Of a stretch of DNA of 64,000 bases, positions 48,753 through 56,503 are shown in pieces. Origin of the DNA: Aliidiomarina quisquiliarum (GTDB taxonomy: Bacteria; Pseudomonadota; Gammaproteobacteria; Enterobacterales; Alteromonadaceae); contig NZ_JAMFTN010000014.1 in NCBI RefSeq assembly GCF_023922585.1, forward strand, positions 477,108 through 541,107. Reading direction: 5' to 3'. The translations under genes were made by a program, and so were the position numbers. Under the pieces are notes generated by a model, which was given only the letters and a program-made list of their open reading frames with translations, ran no database searches and was not told the origin of the DNA. The first letter of the stretch is position 1. Each line of letters opens with the position of its first letter.

Positions 48753-49904
48753 TTACCCTTTTATTCCAGTTGAACCATTGGGAATGATAAAGCTCTGTAG
48801 CCCTGAGCGGCCAACTAGAATAAGTTCATTTCCCGCCCCTTGACGAACACCCATCAAAGGTACGCTACTTTCATGACTATACACCACAGCTTGTTCTGTG
48901 CTTGGCTCAATAACAACAATAACGCCCGACTGGCCAACAAATACCAGCCGCCCATCGCCCAGTACGGTGCCATTATTTAAGTTGTACCGCGTAGGTACAT
49001 TCACGGCATGAAACGATTCGCCATTATCAGCTGATTTAAATACGTTGCCACGCAAACCAAAAATCCACAACTGACCGGACTGATCAATCACACCGCCAAA
49101 AAACGAACCGTCGTATGGTGTGTCTAAGGCATCCCAGCTTTCGCCCAAGTCGTCGCTGCGGCTTAACAAACCATATTCACCTAATAGAAACAAGATGTTG
49201 TCGTCGGTAACAAGCAACTTATTTAAATGGTAACCCGCAGGGTTATCAATTCTATCGTTTAAAATTTGCCAACTATCGCCACCATTAATGGTTTTTAATA
49301 ACGTGCCATAAGCGGCTAAAGCAAAACCGGTAGAGCGGTCAAGAAAAAGTACATCAAGAAATGGTTTGGTTGGCCCAACTTCAAACTGTATGTCTAAGCC
49401 TTGCATAAGAAAACCAAGCTCTTCCAAGGTAAACTCAAGCTCGTCAATTTCGTCGGCGTCTTCTAAGCTGTCAATTTCGGCTTCAATTTCCGCAATTCGT
49501 GCCTGCAGCCATGGGTACTCCATATTCAATAGCTCTGTGCCATCGAGCCTATGTTGCCAAGTTTGGCCTCCGTCGGTACTTTGTAGAAGCACTCCGTCAT
49601 GGCCAGCCGCCCAAATATAATCGTCATCGATAATATCTACACTGGTAAGTAACACCGAAGTGGGTATATCCATTTGCTGCCAGTCACTTGTACCATGCCG
49701 CATTAGCACAGTGCCAAATACACCCGTGGTTATATAAGTGTCTTTGAACTGGTCAAAGCCAACTAAAGCGGCTTGTTCTGCACGCACAGCTTTCGACGCC
49801 GGGGTGTAAATTGGGTCATACGGCTGTTGTGCGTAAGCGCTAAACCCAGCACCCACACCAAACCCAGCAAACAATAGTGCAGCTGCTAACGCTATCCTGC
49901 TCAT
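48753..49904 (-). CDS. Exported YCF48/BNR-repeat protein
   Basis: A 383-residue protein with a signal peptide (about 1-25, cleaved after AYA). Repeated Ser/Asp-box motifs such as STDGGQTWQ, TINGGDSWQ, SDDLGESWD and SADNGESFH mark a beta-propeller of the YCF48/BNR type. A glutamate-rich predicted coiled coil (about 135-165) interrupts the blades. In many proteobacteria such proteins are encoded beside an RND exporter and DUF1329, and probably form part of the same periplasmic machine. Its molecular job is not known. Confidence 0.85.
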   Translation of the reverse strand: MSRIALAAALLFAGFGVGAGFSAYAQQPYDPIYTPASKAVRAEQAALVGFDQFKDTYITTGVFGTVLMRHGTSDWQQMDIPTSVLLTSVDIIDDDYIWAAGHDGVLLQSTDGGQTWQHRLDGTELLNMEYPWLQARIAEIEAEIDSLEDADEIDELEFTLEELGFLMQGLDIQFEVGPTKPFLDVLFLDRSTGFALAAYGTLLKTINGGDSWQILNDRIDNPAGYHLNKLLVTDDNILFLLGEYGLLSRSDDLGESWDALDTPYDGSFFGGVIDQSGQLWIFGLRGNVFKSADNGESFHAVNVPTRYNLNNGTVLGDGRLVFVGQSGVIVVIEPSTEQAVVYSHESSVPLMGVRQGAGNELILVGRSGLQSFIIPNGSTGIKG

Positions 49905-50172
49905 GGTAAAACTCCAAACGTAATGGCCTATAAGATAAACAAGGATTGTTTGTCATTGCGACCTAGGTTATAACTCATTAGAGTGTAATCTAACAGGTGT
50001 TTGAAAACCCTTAAACTAAATTTAGTCATAATTATAAAATATGAATTGCTGAATTTGGGCTACGATATTTTATTTTTGATTGTTTTGGTGTAGCTTAACC
50101 CTTAATAATGTCTACCAACACCGTATTGGTGGGCAATTTTATAAGAACGCACATGAACTAAGGACAACGACA

Positions 50173-51525
50173 ATGAAAAAAATGATGTTTAGTGCAGGGA
50201 TTATAGCGCTCTCTCTGCTTTCAGTAAGCGTACAAGCTGCTGTAACTCCAGAAGAAGCTGCTCGTCTAGGCACCGACCTAACACCCTTAGGTGCGGAGCG
50301 TGCAGGTAATGCCAGTGGCACAATCCCAGCTTGGGACGGTGGCTTGTCGCGTCCAGGAGAGGATACTAACCGTCCAAAAGACCCGTTTGCCGACGAAAAG
50401 CCACTTTTTACCATTACCCGTGCAAACCTTGATCAGTACCGCGACCAACTGTCGCCTGGTCAAATTGCTATGTTTGAACGCTACGATACCTGGGCCATGC
50501 CAGTTTACAAAACCCATCGTACCGCAGCCTACCCGCAAGAGTTATACAATATTATCGCTCAAAACGCCGTTAACACCACTTTAGTTGAGGGCGGTAGTGG
50601 CTTAAATAACTTCTCTAATGTTATTCCATTCCCTATTCCAAGCAGTGGCATTGAAGTTATTTGGAACCATCTCACCCGTTACCGTGGTGGTGCTGTGGAA
50701 CGTACTATTGGTCAGTTTCCAGTACAAGCAAACGGCAGTTTTGAAATGGTCCGTTTAAAAGAACACTTAGTATGGCCAGAATATTTAGAAGGCGGCCGCG
50801 ACGAGCAAGCCGACAACAATATTTTGTTCTACTTCTTACAGCAAGTATTAGCGCCAGCACGCTTAACCGGTACCGTGCTATTAGTGCATGACACCATTGA
50901 CCAAGTGAAAGAAGGTCGTCGGGCATGGATTTATAACGCGGGCCAGCGTCGTGTACGTCGAGCGCCTAACGTAGCCTACGACGGACCAGGTACAGCGTCA
51001 GACGGTTTACGTACCTCAGACGGTCTCGACATGTTTAACGGTGCACCCGACAAGTACAACTGGAAGCTGGTTGGCAAAAAAGAAATGTACATTCCGTACA
51101 ACAGCTACGGCATGATGAGTACCGACCTGCGTTATAACGACATTTTACTTGCCGGCCACATGAACCCTGAATACCTACGCTATGAATTACACCGCGTATG
51201 GGAAGTTGAAGGCACATTGAAAGACGGCGAACGCCATATTTATGCCAAGCGTAACTTCTTTATCGACGAAGACTCGTGGACCGCATCTGTTATTGACCAT
51301 TACGACAGCCGTGGCGAATTATGGCGTGTGGGTGAAGCCTACAATGCCCAATTCTATGCCTACGATGTGCCGTGGATGGCAGCAGAAGCCCTATACGACT
51401 TAAACAACGGTCGTTATGTAGCTCTTGGCTTAGCTAACGAAGAAAGTGTTTATATGAACTTTGATCTTAAAGCTCGCCGTACCGACTACACCACACAAGC
51501 ACTCCGTCGTTTAGGTATTCGCTAA
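50173..51525 (+). CDS. DUF1329 periplasmic protein
   Basis: A 450-residue exported protein with a signal peptide (about 1-20, ending VQA). It carries the DUF1329 fold, related to LolB-like lipid-binding beta structures, with GNASGTIPAWDGG near residue 45 and many aromatic residues in the C-terminal half. ATG at 50173 follows AAGGA; the upstream in-frame extension is not part of a signal peptide. It is divergent from the YCF48 and RND genes, with which the family is usually linked. A role in handling a hydrophobic ligand is an inference from the fold and the neighbours. Confidence 0.88.
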   Translation: MKKMMFSAGIIALSLLSVSVQAAVTPEEAARLGTDLTPLGAERAGNASGTIPAWDGGLSRPGEDTNRPKDPFADEKPLFTITRANLDQYRDQLSPGQIAMFERYDTWAMPVYKTHRTAAYPQELYNIIAQNAVNTTLVEGGSGLNNFSNVIPFPIPSSGIEVIWNHLTRYRGGAVERTIGQFPVQANGSFEMVRLKEHLVWPEYLEGGRDEQADNNILFYFLQQVLAPARLTGTVLLVHDTIDQVKEGRRAWIYNAGQRRVRRAPNVAYDGPGTASDGLRTSDGLDMFNGAPDKYNWKLVGKKEMYIPYNSYGMMSTDLRYNDILLAGHMNPEYLRYELHRVWEVEGTLKDGERHIYAKRNFFIDEDSWTASVIDHYDSRGELWRVGEAYNAQFYAYDVPWMAAEALYDLNNGRYVALGLANEESVYMNFDLKARRTDYTTQALRRLGIR

Positions 51526-51554
51526 ACACTATTTGTGCTTTAATTGGTAATAAA

Positions 51555-51586
51555 AAACCCGCTGTGAAAGCGGGTTTTTGTTTTTT
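51555..51586 (+). terminator. Intrinsic terminator after the DUF1329 gene
   Basis: ACCCGCT (51557-51563) pairs with AGCGGGT (51569-51575), and a run of T broken by one G follows. The A run on the other side lets it also end the convergent dehydrogenase operon. Confidence 0.87.
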
Positions 51587-51594
51587 ACTTTAAA

Positions 51595-52479
51595 TTACTT
51601 ACTTGCTTTTGGTTCAATAAAACGAGTAAGTAACGACGAAGTGTCCCAGCGCGAGCCACCCTTCGCTTGCACGTCGCCATAAAACTGATCAATCATGGCG
51701 GTTAATGGCAAGCGGCTGCCATTTCTATTCGCTTCTTCTAAAGTTAATTGTAAGTCTTTGCGCATCCAGTCAACCGCAAAACCAAACTCGTAATGACCTT
51801 CCGCCATGGTTTGCCAACGGTTCGACATTTGCCAACTACCGGCGGCCCCCTGGGAAATAGCTTGAATAACCCGTTCTGGGTCTAAGCCCGCCTGAGCAAT
51901 AAATTGCATGCCTTCAGCCAAACCTTGAACCACCCCAGCAATGCATATTTGGTTTACCATTTTAGCCAGTTGACCGCTACCCGCGGGGCCTTGCCAACCC
52001 ACATATTTTGCATAACAGTCGAAGGCAGGTTGTATTTGCTGTAATAGCGCTTGTTCACCCCCTACCATAACCGTTAACACGCCATTTTCAGCACCCGCTT
52101 GACCGCCCGACACGGGCGCGTCCATAAAGCCAATGTCATGCTCTTGGCACTGTTCTTCAAGCTCGCGAGCCAGCTTTGCCGACGCAGTGGTGTGATCAAC
52201 CAAGATACTACCAGCCTTCATGCCGGCTAAAACACCTTCTGCACCGTACACAACGCTACGAACGTCCTCATCGTTACCTACACATACAAAAACAATATCA
52301 GCGCCTTCAGCAGCCTGCTTGGGCGTAAAGGCAGCACTGCCTGAATAGGTTTGACACCAACGCTCGGCCACCGCTGCAGTTCGGTTATATACACACACAT
52401 CGAACCCTTTACGCTGTAGGTGCCCCGCCATCGGAAACCCCATTACGCCCATACCAATAAATGCAACTCGTTGTGTCAT
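51595..52479 (-). CDS. 3-hydroxyisobutyrate dehydrogenase-family oxidoreductase
   Basis: A 294-residue NAD(P)-dependent beta-hydroxyacid dehydrogenase. The Rossmann loop GMGVMGFPMA is near residue 9, the substrate-binding DAPVSGGQAGAENG near 120 and the catalytic lysine in GQLAKMVNQ near 174. The family includes tartronate semialdehyde reductase and 3-hydroxyisobutyrate dehydrogenase; the substrate cannot be fixed from sequence, and no valine-degradation genes are nearby. It is the last gene of a nif3-cmoM operon, four bases after cmoM. Confidence 0.87.
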   Translation of the reverse strand: MTQRVAFIGMGVMGFPMAGHLQRKGFDVCVYNRTAAVAERWCQTYSGSAAFTPKQAAEGADIVFVCVGNDEDVRSVVYGAEGVLAGMKAGSILVDHTTASAKLARELEEQCQEHDIGFMDAPVSGGQAGAENGVLTVMVGGEQALLQQIQPAFDCYAKYVGWQGPAGSGQLAKMVNQICIAGVVQGLAEGMQFIAQAGLDPERVIQAISQGAAGSWQMSNRWQTMAEGHYEFGFAVDWMRKDLQLTLEEANRNGSRLPLTAMIDQFYGDVQAKGGSRWDTSSLLTRFIEPKASK

Positions 52480-52483
52480 TCCG

Positions 52484-53236
52484 CTAGTCCTTCCTTAAAA
52501 TGAAATGTTGGTAGCGCCCTAAACTACGGTAAGGTTCAGTGCGCCGGTATTTTAGTTCCAACTCAATGAGCTGTGCTTCATCTGCTCGGGCTGGCTCTTT
52601 TAAGTAATCATTAAAACAACGTATACCACTATGGTAAGCCAAGGTTAAAGGAAATTGACTCAACCAATTTTTTACTTGTGCAATATCTAATGGCTGCTGC
52701 GGGCTTAACCGCACTTTCTTTTTAACCTTTAAGTCTGCTGCCACATAGTCATGGTTGCCATACACCATATTTGCCATACGCTTGGCCGAGCGATTATAAA
52801 ACATGAGCGACAACCACCCCCCAGGCGCTACCTTGTCGTTAAGAATTCGTAGTGCTGTATAGGGGTCGGTTAACCATTCAAGTACTGCATGGCAACACAC
52901 AATGTCGTATACCGCCGGCTCTGCCGCTAACGACTGTAAGGTGGCAACCCTATATTCATATTGTGCCGCTACCCCAGCTGCCTGATGCCTTAACTGCGCT
53001 TCATGCACCATGTCGGCGGCGCCGTCTAAGTGCAGTACCTTCTGCCCTGCTTCGGCAAACCACTGGTTCACTTGGCCCAGCCCTGCCCCAGCATCGAGCA
53101 CGGTTAAGCCTGCTGGCAGCGCCAACAAAGGCGCTAAGTCTTGCTTTAATACCGCCTCACGAATACGGCCTTTACGGGTGGCATAAATGTTTTTGGCAAA
53201 TTTAGCCGAGTCATGGGTAAATATACGGTCCTTCAT
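52484..53236 (-). CDS. cmoM: tRNA 5-carboxymethoxyuridine methyltransferase CmoM
   Basis: CmoM (formerly SmtA) adds a methyl ester to cmo5U at the wobble position of certain tRNAs. The 250-residue SAM-dependent methyltransferase matches the family through FAKNIYATRKG near the N-terminus, LDAGAGLGQ near residue 46, CHAVLEWLTDP near 115 and LSLMFYNRSAKRMANMVYGN near 142. It overlaps the nif3 gene by four bases. Confidence 0.9.
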   Translation of the reverse strand: MKDRIFTHDSAKFAKNIYATRKGRIREAVLKQDLAPLLALPAGLTVLDAGAGLGQVNQWFAEAGQKVLHLDGAADMVHEAQLRHQAAGVAAQYEYRVATLQSLAAEPAVYDIVCCHAVLEWLTDPYTALRILNDKVAPGGWLSLMFYNRSAKRMANMVYGNHDYVAADLKVKKKVRLSPQQPLDIAQVKNWLSQFPLTLAYHSGIRCFNDYLKEPARADEAQLIELELKYRRTEPYRSLGRYQHFILRKD

Positions 53237-54000
53237 GCGGGGTTATCAATATCTATAAACTGCACGTCTAAACCACATTCTGCGGCTAGTTTATTGCCCA
53301 GCGCTTTAATGCCGTAACGCTCCGTAGCATGGTGCCCTGCGGCAAAAAATTGAATGCCACATTCGCGCGCTACATGAATGGTTTGCTCCGACACTTCACC
53401 GGTAATAAAAGCATCGGCCCCTGCTGTTAGTGCGGCTTCAATAAAACCTTGCCCGCCCCCGGTACAAACCGCTATACGCTGAATAGTTGTGGCATTTTGT
53501 ACCGACGCTGTTAACGGCCGTGCTAATAAGGTTTCTAGCCGCGCGGCTAACTCATTACCTGTACAGGGCTCGTTAAGCTGCGACAGCATAAGTACGCCCC
53601 GCGGAGCAACGCTTTCTACCGGGTAAATTGGCTGCTGGCTATTACCGCCATTTATTAGCTTGATTAATTCAACGTTATTACCAAATTCAGGGTGCACATC
53701 AAGTGGTAAGTGGTACGCCACTAAATTTATATTGGCTGCTAACAAGGCTTTAATGCGGCGTCGCTTCATACCTGTAATAGGCTCGTGTTCGCCCTTCCAA
53801 AAGTAACCATGGTGTACCAATAAAGTGTCGGCACCCACCGCTATGGCTTGGTCGATCAAAGCTTGGCTGGCGGTTACCCCAGTTACTACTTTAGCAATGG
53901 TGGCACTGCCTTCTACTTGTAAGCCATTTGGGCAGTAGTCTTGTACTGCTGCTGGCTCAAGCCAACTGTTTAATTGCAACATAAGCTGATCGCGGTGCAT
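53233..54000 (-). CDS. ybgI: NIF3-family protein YbgI
   Basis: A 255-residue member of the widespread NIF3/DUF34 family; proposed to be a GTP cyclohydrolase I type 2 or metal chaperone, with no settled function. Metal-binding histidines are in LVHHGYFWKGE near residue 65 and in AAGHHATERYG near 220. It aligns with E. coli YbgI along its length. ATG at 54000 follows GGAAGG; the longer ORF upstream runs into the promoter of the divergent gene. Confidence 0.9.
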   Translation of the reverse strand: MHRDQLMLQLNSWLEPAAVQDYCPNGLQVEGSATIAKVVTGVTASQALIDQAIAVGADTLLVHHGYFWKGEHEPITGMKRRRIKALLAANINLVAYHLPLDVHPEFGNNVELIKLINGGNSQQPIYPVESVAPRGVLMLSQLNEPCTGNELAARLETLLARPLTASVQNATTIQRIAVCTGGGQGFIEAALTAGADAFITGEVSEQTIHVARECGIQFFAAGHHATERYGIKALGNKLAAECGLDVQFIDIDNPA

Positions 54001-54020
54001 ATACCCTTCCCCCGGTTGAT

Positions 54021-54049
54021 TAGACAGAATAGACAAAAACATGTATAAA
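54021..54049 (+). promoter_or_regulatory. Sigma-70 promoter of the small gene at 54087
   Basis: TAGACA (54021-54026) and TATAAA (54044-54049) are spaced by 17 bases, each one mismatch from consensus. The predicted leader is about 30 nt. TAGACA recurs at 54030-54035 and 54052-54057. Confidence 0.68.
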
Positions 54050-54086
54050 ATTAGACAACCTAATGGTATCACACAGGAATTACCCA

Positions 54087-54464
54087 ATGAGCAAACTAGA
54101 TAAAGAGAAAGTTCTCAGCGAGTTTTCCGATGCTTATAAAGTAGCACACGGAACAGCGCCGAACGTCGAAGAAAGTAGTGGTTGGTATAGTGTTGAAGGC
54201 AGCAAGAACATGCGCCTAGCTAAATTAGCCGAATGGACCGCTGAACTAAATTCGGGCAAGGCAGAAGCAGCGCCAGCAGCCACTAAAGCTAAACCAGTTG
54301 TTAAGCCTAGTGCTAAAACCACGCCAGCAGTTTCTGCCGAAGCAGTGGTAAATGTCACTCATAGTGCCGGCGGTTTAAGCGCCAAAGAACTATGGCAGCA
54401 GCGTTTAGAACAAACCCATATTCAAAATCGCTTACCGCGCGGCTTCCAACAAGCAGGTAATTAG
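54087..54464 (+). CDS. Uncharacterised small protein with linker and conserved N-terminal domain
   Basis: I do not recognise a named family. The 125-residue protein has a compact, charged N-terminal part (about 1-60) with SSGWYSVEGSKNMRLAKL. An Ala/Pro/Lys-rich linker (about 60-90) and a short C-terminal helix-forming tail (SAKELWQQRLEQTH) follow. No signal peptide or membrane segment is present, so it is probably cytoplasmic. Its start has AGGA upstream and a near-consensus promoter, suggesting substantial constitutive expression. It stands alone between divergent nif3 and a shared terminator. Confidence 0.75.
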   Translation: MSKLDKEKVLSEFSDAYKVAHGTAPNVEESSGWYSVEGSKNMRLAKLAEWTAELNSGKAEAAPAATKAKPVVKPSAKTTPAVSAEAVVNVTHSAGGLSAKELWQQRLEQTHIQNRLPRGFQQAGN

Positions 54465-54490
54465 GCGCTTTATTGGGCCTTAAAACACAA

Positions 54491-54511
54491 AACCCAGCCT
54501 TTGGCTGGGTT
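54491..54511. terminator. Intrinsic terminator between two small convergent genes
   Basis: AACCCAGC (54491-54498) pairs with GCTGGGTT (54504-54511). Short T runs lie on both sides, better on the minus strand. It touches the stop codon of the leftward gene. Confidence 0.75.
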
Positions 54512-54747
54512 TACCATCGATGCCTTTCCGGGCGCATTTTTATTTTACGGTAGCGATAAACAATAAATTCTTTACGCTTAAAGCTAACCATGTTTTCACC
54601 AAAGTCTCCGCCCGACACTTGGTATTCTTCATCATCAATTACACGTTTTACCAGCCCAAGTTTACCTTGGTGCTCGCCACGTTTTATAAAAACCGTTTGC
54701 CCCAAAATATCTGGGTCATTATAAACAAAGCTAACGTGCGAAACCAT
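54511..54747 (-). CDS. Small KOW-like protein
   Basis: A 78-residue basic protein without a known name. Residues 15-45 (GQTVFIKRGEHQGKLGLVKR) look like a KOW motif, the small RNA- or protein-binding fold of NusG and some ribosomal proteins. The C-terminus is rich in Lys, Arg and Tyr. It could bind RNA or a partner protein; no function should be assumed. It lies alone, just upstream of a terminator, with the lipid-modification operon ending on its other side. Confidence 0.65.
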   Translation of the reverse strand: MVSHVSFVYNDPDILGQTVFIKRGEHQGKLGLVKRVIDDEEYQVSGGDFGENMVSFKRKEFIVYRYRKIKMRPERHRW

Positions 54748-54800
54748 ACGCTTAAGCCACCTTCTTAATGTACATGCTGTCTTTATCGGCTTAAAGCCGT

Positions 54801-54826
54801 AAAACTAAAGGTAACCATTATACCTT
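54801..54826 (-). terminator. Likely terminator of the ten-gene photolyase/lipid operon
   Basis: AAGGTA (54808-54813) pairs with TACCTT (54821-54826); the minus strand continues TTTAGTTTT. The stem is short, so termination may be partial. A CGGCTT/AAGCCG inverted repeat lies beyond it (54788-54799). Confidence 0.4.
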
Positions 54827-54829
54827 ATG

Positions 54830-55393
54830 CTAGCGATTCATGCGTTCCATATATATAGTAATTTCGCCAACCTTAAAGCCAAACTTGGTCATTTTTGTTC
54901 TGTTCATTAGCCGCTGGGAGTCTAATAAGAACATCCAGTCGTCTAAGGTAATGGCGATACTACCTTCGCCCCAGGGCACCTCTAGTTGGTAAGCCCAGTA
55001 CAAAGCATTACCAGCCGTTACGCCATTTGCTACTCCCTTTACGTCTTCCGCTCGGCCTTGGTATTCGTTCTCCCCTATTTTATCAATTAGCCAAGTGCGT
55101 GTTTGCTCGCGGCCATCGTCCCAATAGAATTTCTCATACAACTCTCCATGCAAAACACCCTGCGCACCTTCCTTCCAACTCCCTTGTATAGCAACTCGAA
55201 AACGTTGAGTAACAATACCTTTTCTATCCTGCACAACACCATGCGCTACTAAGCTGCCGTTAAAAAACTCTTCCAATTTAAGCACTGGCTTATTACCTTG
55301 GTAATCATTTATTTGCGCGGAGCAACCAACTAATAGCAACCAGCTTGTTAAAGCAATCATGGTGTTGCCAACTTTACGGCTTAATGCATTCAT
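54830..55393 (-). CDS. DUF3833 lipoprotein
   Basis: A 187-residue predicted lipoprotein of the DUF3833 family. The signal ends in a LLVGC lipobox with Cys at about residue 24. The mature part is a lipocalin-like beta-rich chain with many aromatic residues and the segment ALYWAYQLEVP. It is the last gene of the lipid-modification operon, 41 bases after the chalcone-isomerase-like gene. AAAGGA precedes the start. A role in carrying or inserting a modified lipid is inferred only from context. Confidence 0.85.
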   Translation of the reverse strand: MNALSRKVGNTMIALTSWLLLVGCSAQINDYQGNKPVLKLEEFFNGSLVAHGVVQDRKGIVTQRFRVAIQGSWKEGAQGVLHGELYEKFYWDDGREQTRTWLIDKIGENEYQGRAEDVKGVANGVTAGNALYWAYQLEVPWGEGSIAITLDDWMFLLDSQRLMNRTKMTKFGFKVGEITIYMERMNR

Positions 55394-55434
55394 TTTATTT
55401 CCTTTAAATGTTTGGAATATGTTGCACAGAAGTC

Positions 55435-55974
55435 TTAGCGGCCAACAAGTTCATTACGATTGCGTTGAAAGCTCGACTCTGGTGACAGCCAAATGGCTAA
55501 AAACTGGTCTGCAAACTGCTCGTTTTGAACCGTACCTAGTAAGCCTTCTGCAGTGTAAAAAGTAACACCATGACCTTTAATATGTTCTGCTATTAAACAA
55601 TCGTTGGTCTTCACATCAGGCCATAAAGCATGTAATTGCTGCAACCATTGCTCGCTTTGGTAGGTAACCGGAAAACCTTGCTTTTCCCATTCGTCTGCGG
55701 TGGCCTTTAATAAATCAGCTGCTTTAATAGCGCGTAAATAATTCAGCTCAAGCTGCAGGCTGGTGTACTCTGGGTAGTGTCCCGTATTTGTTCTCAAATA
55801 AGCGTCGTATACTTTAAAAAAAAGCACTTGAACACGGGTTTTGCCTACAGTTTGTAGTTGTGTGCCAGCAATTTTATGGCACTGTGAAAGCTCAGTTGCT
55901 GCTTTTCCTTGCGCAAGAGTCAAAAATAATATTACCAGCGTAAGCCATAAAACAGCTAAAGTGGTTTTAAGCAT
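55435..55974 (-). CDS. Chalcone isomerase-fold exported protein
   Basis: A 179-residue protein with a signal peptide (about 1-25) and the chalcone-isomerase-like fold seen in bacterial and plant fatty-acid-binding relatives. VGKTRVQVLFFKVYDAYLR near residue 43 is the most typical part. Bacterial members are not flavonoid enzymes, and binding of fatty acids is the known property of some relatives. The start overlaps the preceding membrane-protein gene by eight bases. Confidence 0.82.
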   Translation of the reverse strand: MLKTTLAVLWLTLVILFLTLAQGKAATELSQCHKIAGTQLQTVGKTRVQVLFFKVYDAYLRTNTGHYPEYTSLQLELNYLRAIKAADLLKATADEWEKQGFPVTYQSEQWLQQLHALWPDVKTNDCLIAEHIKGHGVTFYTAEGLLGTVQNEQFADQFLAIWLSPESSFQRNRNELVGR

Positions 55975-56503
55975 TATTTATTCCCTGTTCCTTAGCTCTA
56001 TAAAAAGTTACCAGCCGAGCAAACATCAGCATTAATACTGCCCAAACAAAGCCATAAGCACTTACCATTACCAGCTTACTCACCAACAGTTCTGCCGCAT
56101 CAAAGCGAACACCAGCTAAATAAGTGATAGGCCCAAACACCAGCCCGAACAGTAATGCTAAGCCGTAGCGTCTTGCCATCCAGTCCATGCTGGTAAAAGC
56201 GGTAGCAGCAAAACCAAGCCATAGCACCACTAACCACAAGGGCAAATAGTCAGTGCCGGAAAATTTCAATACTCCTGCATACACCAATGTTAATTCAGCT
56301 ACTAACCCTGTTAAAACAAATAACACTAAGGCCTTAAGCTGTTGCACCAAATGCCGCCAGTTCACTGCATAGAGCACCACCACCAATACACCTGTTAACC
56401 CAATAAAGTCGGCTCGCCCCCAAACGGCTAAAAACCAAACCACATCAAATAAAACAACATGAATTAAGCGCTGAGCTGAAAGTTCTTTAAAGATGTTTTG
56501 CAT
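55967..56503 (-). CDS. DUF2878 integral membrane protein
   Basis: A 178-residue protein with five or six hydrophobic helices, consistent with the DUF2878 family found beside cfa-like genes. I chose ATG at 56503 (MQNIFKEL), which overlaps the cfa-like gene by 40 bases. The ORF extends further upstream, but that part reads out of frame through the conserved C-terminus of the methyltransferase and is probably not translated. The function is unknown; the context suggests the membrane side of lipid modification. Confidence 0.78.
   Translation of the reverse strand: MQNIFKELSAQRLIHVVLFDVVWFLAVWGRADFIGLTGVLVVVLYAVNWRHLVQQLKALVLFVLTGLVAELTLVYAGVLKFSGTDYLPLWLVVLWLGFAATAFTSMDWMARRYGLALLFGLVFGPITYLAGVRFDAAELLVSKLVMVSAYGFVWAVLMLMFARLVTFYRAKEQGINNA

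Noticed and set aside
54021-54057. Three TAGACA copies suggesting a regulator array
   Set aside because: The first is explained as the -35 box, and the others are unevenly spaced (9 and 22 bases) in an AT-rich gap.
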